A DNA stretch of 11,437 nucleotides from positions 1-11,437 of the forward strand of contig QCQS01000029.1 of the NCBI GenBank assembly GCA_003212115.1, given 5' to 3'. Under the pieces are notes generated by a model. That model was not told the origin of the DNA. It worked only from the letters and a program-made list of their open reading frames with translations, and did no database searches. Positions 6,106 through 11,437 of the stretch are shown piece after piece (position 1 is the first letter of the stretch; each line of letters begins with the position of its first letter). Source of the stretch: Prochlorococcus sp. AG-455-E15. Lineage in GTDB: Bacteria > Cyanobacteriota > Cyanobacteriia > PCC-6307 > Cyanobiaceae. The position numbers and the translations under genes were made by a program.

Positions 6106-7673
6106 AAAAAAAATTTTTTTTATCAATATTTATTATTTTAATTTCTTTTTTACAGAATTCTTGCGGCTCAAAAAGAATATCTAAAAAAATCATAGTAGCA
6201 AGTTCTGGAAAAATTGAATCTTTAGATCCAGCTAGAGCAAATACTCTTAAAGCAATTCAATTAATCAGTTCTCTTGGAGACACATTATATGAATTAAATT
6301 CTAACGGAGAATTAATACCTGAATTGGCTTCGGGGATGCCAGTTATTTCAAAGGATAGGCTTCAAATAACTATCAATTTAAGAAAGAATGTTTTCTTTCA
6401 CGATGGAACTGCATTTAACTCAAATGCTATGAAGTTTACCTTTGATAGATTCAAAAGAATTGGAACGATGAGCTATATTTTAGGAAATAATATTAAATCA
6501 ATAGAAACGCCAAGTGAATATTCAGTCATAATAAATTTGAATAAACCATCAAGTTCTTTAAATGGTTTACTCACATCAGTAAATTTAACTCCAATATCTC
6601 CTACATTTTACAAACAATATTCTGATAAGTTTCTAAATGAAAAATTTGTTGGTACTGGCAAGTATGTGCTGACCAGTTTTTCTAATGAAGTTCAATCAAT
6701 TGATCCATATTTGAATTATTGGGGTGAAAAGCCCTTAAACAACGGCGTTCATTTTGTGGGCTATTCAAATTCATCCTCTCTTTTTGGAGCTTTAAAAAGT
6801 AAACAAATTGACGTGCTTTTATCAAATTCAATTGATGATAGTCAGAGAAAAAGTTTAAATGATTTAAGCAAAAATAAACAGTTTAATGAAGGTAATAGTC
6901 CTTTCACTGAATTAAGTTTTATAAGCCTCAAAACTAGTTCTTATCCCTTAAGTAATCTTAATTTAAGATTGGCTTTGGCAAAAAGTCTTAATAGAAAATT
7001 GATTAGTGAGAAAGTAAGTTATGGATTAAGGAAGCCATCTAGATCAATTATTCCTCCGATATTAAAAAAAGATAATCAAGAACTGTGGCCTAAATATGAT
7101 TATTTAGAAGCGAGAAAGTTATTGCAAAAAGAAAATTATTGCAATGGAAATATTCTAAAAATACCCCTTACTTATAGATCGAATGTACCAGCTGACAAGC
7201 TTATTGCTCTGACATGGCAAGAAGAAATTAAAAATTATTTGAAAGATTGTATTGATATTGAACTCAATGGGGTTGAATCTACAACAGTTTATAAGAATCT
7301 AAGTTTAGGAATTTATACGGCAGTTCTTCTCGATTGGACTGGGGCTTATTCAGATCCAGAGGCTTATCTCACTCCTCTTTTAAGTTGTAAAGAAATTGTT
7401 GACGGCATATGTAAAAAAGGAGAATCAGTTTACAGCGGTAGTTTTTGGGGATCTAATAAAGTGGAAAGTTTATTTCTTGAGAGTGAAAAAATAAGTGGAA
7501 TTAAAAGATTAGAAAAACTTGTTGAAATTGAAAAAATAGCATCAAGTTCAATACCTTATATTCCTATTTGGATTTCCTCTCAAAAAGCATGGTCACAAAA
7601 TAAAATATCAAAACCTATTTTTAATGGCGCAGGAATAATTTCATTGAGTGATCTTGAGTTAATTAATGAGTAG
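6102..7673 (+). CDS. ABC transporter substrate-binding protein, family 5 (peptide/nickel type), probable lipoprotein
   Basis: This 523-residue protein belongs to the SBP_bac_5 family (DppA/OppA/NikA-like), which captures peptides or other ligands outside the cytoplasmic membrane for an ABC importer. It has a basic, hydrophobic export signal (residues 1-20), and Cys21 is the likely lipidated residue. The lipobox is LQNSC, lacking the usual Leu at -3, so lipid attachment is probable rather than sure. Next come IIVASSGKIESLDPA (about 30-44), the family signature with FHDGTAFNSNAMKFTFDR (99-116), and the C-terminal SSIPYIPIW segment. Length is normal for the family. The ligand cannot be told from the sequence; dipeptide and oligopeptide are the default annotations. 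The gene is joined to both neighbours by overlaps: 4 nt with the small gene upstream and 8 nt with the permease downstream. Confidence 0.9.
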   Translation: MKKKFFLSIFIILISFLQNSCGSKRISKKIIVASSGKIESLDPARANTLKAIQLISSLGDTLYELNSNGELIPELASGMPVISKDRLQITINLRKNVFFHDGTAFNSNAMKFTFDRFKRIGTMSYILGNNIKSIETPSEYSVIINLNKPSSSLNGLLTSVNLTPISPTFYKQYSDKFLNEKFVGTGKYVLTSFSNEVQSIDPYLNYWGEKPLNNGVHFVGYSNSSSLFGALKSKQIDVLLSNSIDDSQRKSLNDLSKNKQFNEGNSPFTELSFISLKTSSYPLSNLNLRLALAKSLNRKLISEKVSYGLRKPSRSIIPPILKKDNQELWPKYDYLEARKLLQKENYCNGNILKIPLTYRSNVPADKLIALTWQEEIKNYLKDCIDIELNGVESTTVYKNLSLGIYTAVLLDWTGAYSDPEAYLTPLLSCKEIVDGICKKGESVYSGSFWGSNKVESLFLESEKISGIKRLEKLVEIEKIASSSIPYIPIWISSQKAWSQNKISKPIFNGAGIISLSDLELINE

Positions 7674-8688
7674 AAATTTAAATAAACTACTAAATTATTC
7701 CTTATTAAAAATTTCATTAATACCGATAATGTTATGGATAATTTCTTCATTAGTTTTTATTTTATTAAGAGTTGCTCCCGGTGATCCCGTCGATGCCATA
7801 CTTGGATCTGGTGCAGATGAGGTTTCTAGAGAATTTCTAAGAAATAAATTGGGGCTAAATGAACCTTTAATAAATCAATATTTTACATATATTGAAAATA
7901 TATTGCACTTAGATTTTGGCCAATCTCTTAGTACCCAAGAGCCAGTCCTTAATATTATTATAAAGTCATTGCCTGCAAGTCTTGAGCTTGGATTCTTTTC
8001 AATATTAAGTGCCATACTAATAGGATTCCCATTGGGATTCATTGGCTTAAGAAATAGAGGGAAAAAGACTGATTATATTGCGAGAATATTAGGAATTGCT
8101 ACATATGCGATCCCTCCTTTTTGGGGTGCAATGTTGGCTCAATTATTATTTTCTGTATTTTTTAATATTTCCCCAATTGGAGGTAGATTTCCTATATTTC
8201 AGCAACAACCCCAAATTACAGGTTTTCTAGTTTTAGATAGTATTCTTTCGAATAATATTATTGCCTTGAAAGATAGTCTTTATCATCTCGCACTTCCTTC
8301 GATTACCCTTGGCTTTTTATTAAGTGGTATATTCAGCCGCTCATTAAGAGTAAATTTGGATAAGACATTAAAAAGTGATTATGTAAATGCTGCTATATGT
8401 AGAGGAATATCTAGGAAAAAAATATTTTTAAACCATGCATTGCCTAATGCTCTATTACCAATTGTCACTATTTCTGGCTTGACTATGGCTTCATTAGCAG
8501 GAGGTGCTCTGTTGTTCGAGGTAACCTTCTCATGGCCAGGTATAGCTTTAAGATTACATGAAGCTATTTCTCAAAGAGACTATACCTTGGTTCAAGGAAT
8601 TGTAATTTTTACCTCTATGCTTATAGTCTCTCTAAATCTCTTAGTGGATATTTTAATCGCATATTTAGATCCACGAATAGAGTACTAA
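7666..8688 (+). CDS. ABC transporter permease, DppB/OppB-like
   Basis: This 340-residue integral membrane protein is a DppB-type permease. It should form half of the membrane channel of a peptide-type importer together with a DppC-like partner. Residues 16-36 form the first helix, directly followed by the family hallmark RVAPGDPVDAILG (35-47) and the external segment LGLNEPLINQYFTYI...LDFGQSL (62-88). Further helices lie at about 105-127, 140-166, 205-224, 262-284 and 308-333. The cytoplasmic EAA loop that contacts the ATPase is at 238-265 (DYVNAAICRGIS...HALPNALLP). The protein ends in YLDPRIEY, which is typical. The ATG at 7666 overlaps the binding-protein stop by 8 nt. No DppC-like permease or ATPase follows, because the next gene is on the opposite strand. 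The stop codon overlaps that of the convergent hydrolase gene. Confidence 0.92.
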   Translation: MSRNLNKLLNYSLLKISLIPIMLWIISSLVFILLRVAPGDPVDAILGSGADEVSREFLRNKLGLNEPLINQYFTYIENILHLDFGQSLSTQEPVLNIIIKSLPASLELGFFSILSAILIGFPLGFIGLRNRGKKTDYIARILGIATYAIPPFWGAMLAQLLFSVFFNISPIGGRFPIFQQQPQITGFLVLDSILSNNIIALKDSLYHLALPSITLGFLLSGIFSRSLRVNLDKTLKSDYVNAAICRGISRKKIFLNHALPNALLPIVTISGLTMASLAGGALLFEVTFSWPGIALRLHEAISQRDYTLVQGIVIFTSMLIVSLNLLVDILIAYLDPRIEY

Positions 8689-10235
8689 TTTTCGGAAATT
8701 TCTTTTATCGTTTCAAGATCTAAAAGATGGAAGTCAAGTCCCAAATCTCTTTGGTTTTTAACTACATTAGGGATCTTTTGGTCTTTAATATTTTTTAGAA
8801 ATTCAACTATAAATTTAGTAGATAAATCTTGGACTAATATTGGCTCTGAACCAATAAAAGATTCACTTATTTTGAAGAGGTCATTATTTTCTTCATCGCT
8901 TTTATTAATTCTTATTGGAGAGAAATGACTTGCTCCTTCAATAATTAGAAATCTATTTGATGGATTATCTAAAGCATAAAAAACTCTAAATTGTTCATTC
9001 ATTAACGGTGTAATAAGGTCATAAGTACCACCTATTAAAAGAGTTGGTGCTTTAATGCCTGTACTATTTTCTTTTGGCCATACTAGACTTCCAAATGAAT
9101 TAAAACCTACTATGGCACTGGCCTTATTAGTGTTATTTTTCTTAGGGAATGGTATTGTACTCAACTGACATTGAAGTAATTTTGATAAATTTGTTACCGC
9201 AAAGTCTTTTAATGCCGAATTACATATTTCCTCTAGTTGATCAGTAGGTTTCTTGCCTTCGTGTAAAAGTGCTATTAAAGCACCAAGTGAATGCCCCATT
9301 AAAATATAAGAATTATCAGGTAAACCAAATTCTCCATTTTCATGAGCTTTCAATACAGCCTCTAAATCTTTAATTCTATATAAGAAAAAGTCTGCACTTC
9401 CTGGGATTGTTTCCTTGCCATTGAGTACTTCTATGAATGATTCTAAATTACTCCCTCTATGATCTATGAATAATATTGGCCAGCCTCTTCTAGCCAATTC
9501 GTTACCTATCCATTTGAAATTATTAATTTCGCCTCCAAGTCCTGGCATAAATATTATCAATTCTTTATCAAAATTTGTTTTATTGCTTTTCCATAATTCA
9601 ATTTCAAAAGGTTTCACTCGGTGAGGAGCATAAATTTTTTTTTCAATTTTTATTAAATCTTTAGTTGATTTTTTTTTAGTATTTTTAAAGGTACTTTGTT
9701 TAGTTCTTTCAAGTTTATCTAATTTGGACAACAGTTCTTGTTGCATTGATAATTCATTTTTCCAAGATGAAATTATTAAAATTAGATTATCAATATCTAG
9801 TGAAATTTCTTCTGAAGGTAATGCCTTTATGATGTCTAAAGTTGAAACTTCTTTTTTTTGATCTAATAAATTTTCTATAGTGTTATATATTTCTGTTCCA
9901 TTATTGTCATTTGGAACTTTAATGCTTTGGCTTAATTCTGTAAGAATTTTACGCCCTATCCAACTTCTTAATATTTCTCTATTTAATCCCTCTTCTTTGA
10001 AAACTGGAAATTCTAAAAATTTTGATAATTCAAAAACTCTTATAAATCCATTTTTTTTTAACCAATTTATTAATTCTGTTGAATCATCTTTGTATTTTTC
10101 TAATTTTGATAATTGTTCTATAGTAAGAGGGATTTCCATTCCTTCAAACTTAATATTTATCTTTTCAGCAGCCTTTAAACCATCATTAAAAAATAAACCA
10201 CAAAAACTAAAAAAAATTATAAAAATGTATTTCAC
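8685..10235 (-). CDS. Exported alpha/beta hydrolase with DUF1400-like N-terminal region
   Basis: This 516-residue protein starts with a signal peptide (basic start, hydrophobic to about residue 17, probable cleavage near Ala22/Ala23), so it should act outside the cytoplasmic membrane or in the lumen. Residues 24-170 resemble DUF1400, a region found before cyanobacterial alpha/beta hydrolases (INIKFEGMEIPLTIEQLSKL, then helical segments ending in LDIDNL). A lysine-rich linker (about 173-203) follows. The hydrolase fold has an oxyanion region FMPGLGG (229-235), the nucleophile elbow GHSLGA with Ser316, a likely acid Asp406 in GGTYD and His437 in GASHF, so the catalytic triad looks intact. The substrate is unknown; esterase or lipase activity is a guess. 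The start is the GTG at 10235; an in-frame stop lies three codons upstream. The gene is convergent with the permease (4-nt overlap) and divergent from the MFS gene. Confidence 0.88.
   Translation of the reverse strand: MKYIFIIFFSFCGLFFNDGLKAAEKINIKFEGMEIPLTIEQLSKLEKYKDDSTELINWLKKNGFIRVFELSKFLEFPVFKEEGLNREILRSWIGRKILTELSQSIKVPNDNNGTEIYNTIENLLDQKKEVSTLDIIKALPSEEISLDIDNLILIISSWKNELSMQQELLSKLDKLERTKQSTFKNTKKKSTKDLIKIEKKIYAPHRVKPFEIELWKSNKTNFDKELIIFMPGLGGEINNFKWIGNELARRGWPILFIDHRGSNLESFIEVLNGKETIPGSADFFLYRIKDLEAVLKAHENGEFGLPDNSYILMGHSLGALIALLHEGKKPTDQLEEICNSALKDFAVTNLSKLLQCQLSTIPFPKKNNTNKASAIVGFNSFGSLVWPKENSTGIKAPTLLIGGTYDLITPLMNEQFRVFYALDNPSNRFLIIEGASHFSPIRINKSDEENNDLFKISESFIGSEPILVQDLSTKFIVEFLKNIKDQKIPNVVKNQRDLGLDFHLLDLETIKEISEN
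10218..10223 (+). promoter_or_regulatory. Possible -10 box for the MFS gene, inside the hydrolase gene
   Basis: TATAAA (10218-10223) matches five of six positions of a -10 element and lies 14 nt before the MFS GTG. No -35 box is evident. Because only 2 bp separate the two divergent start codons, the promoter of each gene must lie within the coding sequence of the other, and this is the best candidate on the plus strand. Confidence 0.28.
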
Positions 10236-10240
10236 TAGTG
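10233..10240. other. Palindrome CACTAGTG formed by two divergent GTG start codons
   Basis: The perfect 8-bp palindrome CACTAGTG consists of the hydrolase start (GTG on the minus strand, 10235-10233), a TA spacer, and the MFS start (GTG on the plus strand, 10238-10240). Both starts are the first usable ones: in-frame stops lie at 10220-10222 for the MFS frame and three codons upstream for the hydrolase. The geometry is seen directly. A function for the palindrome as a binding site is not shown. Confidence 0.6.
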
Positions 10241-11437
10241 ATTAGTCTAAATAGTTTACAAATTAGCAAAAATTGGTGGATTCAATTTCCTTATCATTTG
10301 AGGTTAATAACCAAGATAAGATTTTTTGCTGCATTTGGTGCAGGAGGTGTTATTTACTTAACATCACTTATTTTTAATAACCTAGGATTATCGGCGACAG
10401 ATATTGGATTGGGATTTACCATTTCAGCAATAATTGGAACCGTAACAAGACTCTACACAGGTAATTATCTTAATAAAACGGGAAAAATACAATTTCCGAT
10501 AATTACTTCTTCAATACTAAGTATTGCCGCTAGCTTATGCCTCATTTTTTCACTAGATACTTTTTTGTACATAATTGGACAATCACTTGTTGGGGCTGCT
10601 GCAGGAATATATTGGCCTGCTGCCGAGTTTGGGGTCCCCTATTTTTGTCATCCTATCGAAACACGTAAAGCATATGCCCTTGTTAGAAGTGCGGAAGCCT
10701 TAGGAATATTTCTAGGGGTATTCTTAGGAGGGTATATGACGAACTTTTTATATTCTAAATCAATATTTATAAATGATATATTTTGCATGTTAGTTATCAC
10801 GTATTTAATATCTAGAAATAGTTCTTCTATAAAAAGAAACTTAGAAAATTTTCAAAAAAAATTAGTAGACCCAATTAATCAGGGAAAATTGAAATGGAAT
10901 AAAAATTCAACAATAATAATTTTATCTATTTTATTGATAACTACCTCTTTAGCCTTGATACAAGTAACTTTGCCTCTGGATCTTGTTAAAGGTGGCGTTC
11001 ATCGCAATGCATTAAGCAAAGAAATTATTAGTCTTATAATTTCTATTCAGTTAATTTTATTGTTATTTTTACAATGGCCTGTCGGTTCTTGGATATCTAA
11101 GAAAGGAAGATTATTTGGCTTGAAATTTAGTTTATTAAATTTTTCTTTCGCTTCGTTCTTATTATTTATTTCTAGTTATTTAAGTATCCCAGCGTTTTAT
11201 TTAATTTCTTTGGCATTGATTTTAGTAAGTTTAGGGACTGCTTCATTTCTTCCAACCTCAACAGATGTTGTATTCAGAATAGCTCCTTCAAATAAAAAAG
11301 GTTTTGCACTTGCTCTACTATCACAATGTTTCGCTATGGGTTATTTTTTCGGACCATTTATTTCAGGACGCATATTAGATCTATTTGGTTATGCTTCAAT
11401 AATCTGGCTTTCAATTTCTTGTTGTTGCTTTATTGCA
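10238..11437 (+). CDS. Major facilitator superfamily transporter, 3' end beyond window
   Basis: Four hundred codons are open to the window edge without a stop, so the gene is incomplete at its 3' end. The product is a polytopic membrane protein of the MFS type. The first helix begins after WWIQFPYHLRLITKIR (residues 13-28) with FFAAFGAGGVIYLTSLIF. About eleven further hydrophobic segments follow, in two blocks split by a charged loop (about 194-224). Degenerate copies of the MFS loop motif (G-x-x-x-x-K-x-G-[RK]) occur between helices 2 and 3 (TGNYLNKTGK, 74-83) and between helices 8 and 9 (GSWISKKGRLFG, 283-294). The start is set at GTG 10238, since an in-frame stop (10220-10222) leaves no other start before the conserved WW region. 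Substrate and direction of transport are unknown; efflux is a common annotation for such proteins, but nothing here proves it. Confidence 0.85.
   Translation, partial: MISLNSLQISKNWWIQFPYHLRLITKIRFFAAFGAGGVIYLTSLIFNNLGLSATDIGLGFTISAIIGTVTRLYTGNYLNKTGKIQFPIITSSILSIAASLCLIFSLDTFLYIIGQSLVGAAAGIYWPAAEFGVPYFCHPIETRKAYALVRSAEALGIFLGVFLGGYMTNFLYSKSIFINDIFCMLVITYLISRNSSSIKRNLENFQKKLVDPINQGKLKWNKNSTIIILSILLITTSLALIQVTLPLDLVKGGVHRNALSKEIISLIISIQLILLLFLQWPVGSWISKKGRLFGLKFSLLNFSFASFLLFISSYLSIPAFYLISLALILVSLGTASFLPTSTDVVFRIAPSNKKGFALALLSQCFAMGYFFGPFISGRILDLFGYASIIWLSISCCCFIA

Noticed and set aside
8687..8700. Short hairpin AATTT-TCGG-AAATT at the permease/hydrolase junction as a terminator
   Set aside because: The stem has only five A-T pairs, which is too weak for a terminator and common by chance in this sequence.
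9880..10245. Plus-strand open frame of 121 codons near the MFS start
   Set aside because: It is antisense to the signal peptide and DUF1400-like region of the hydrolase and would compete with the MFS reading frame; no protein features are seen.
1..11437. Mobile element, phage, CRISPR or defence island
   Set aside because: No transposase, integrase, Cas or phage gene, no spaced direct repeats and no tRNA-flanked insertion were seen; composition looks even and the genes are ordinary housekeeping or transport types.

Overview
The window looks like a stretch of core chromosome from a picocyanobacterium, most likely high-light-adapted Prochlorococcus. The taxonomic call rests on three things. The base composition is strongly AT-rich (about one third G+C in a line counted by hand). 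Cyanobacterial genes are present: petG of cytochrome b6f, a cytochrome cM-type protein, and the magnesium-chelatase ATPase gene chlI. Genes are packed so tightly that most neighbours abut or overlap. The species call is inference from recognition, not from a search.

Layout from left to right. Positions 1-416 hold the 3' part of an rsmD-type 16S rRNA methyltransferase. Its tail overlaps petG, a 39-codon gene on the minus strand (393-512). From 568 to 1700 is a pair coupled by an ATGA overlap: a membrane-anchored cytochrome c (cytM-like) and a TrmJ-like RNA methyltransferase. After a gap of about 120 bp comes a closely spaced plus-strand run: chlI, ruvC, 5-formyltetrahydrofolate cyclo-ligase, sufE and homoserine dehydrogenase (1823-5762). 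A second plus-strand unit (5812-8688) contains a small uncharacterised protein, a family-5 (peptide-type) ABC substrate-binding protein and a DppB-like permease, all overlapping. It converges, stop codon on stop codon, with a minus-strand gene (8685-10235) for an exported alpha/beta hydrolase with a DUF1400-like N-terminal region. That gene diverges from an MFS transporter (10238 to the window end, incomplete), and the two GTG start codons lie 2 bp apart within the palindrome CACTAGTG.

The genes do not form one pathway. They cover rRNA/tRNA modification, photosynthetic electron transport (petG, cytM), chlorophyll synthesis (chlI), recombination (ruvC), folate salvage, Fe-S assembly (sufE), the homoserine branch of amino-acid synthesis (hom), and transport. 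I see no RNA genes, CRISPR arrays, insertion sequences or phage genes. I do not see a convincing new multi-gene system. The least explained items are the small protein coupled to a peptide-transport operon that lacks its second permease and ATPases, and the exported DUF1400-like hydrolase.
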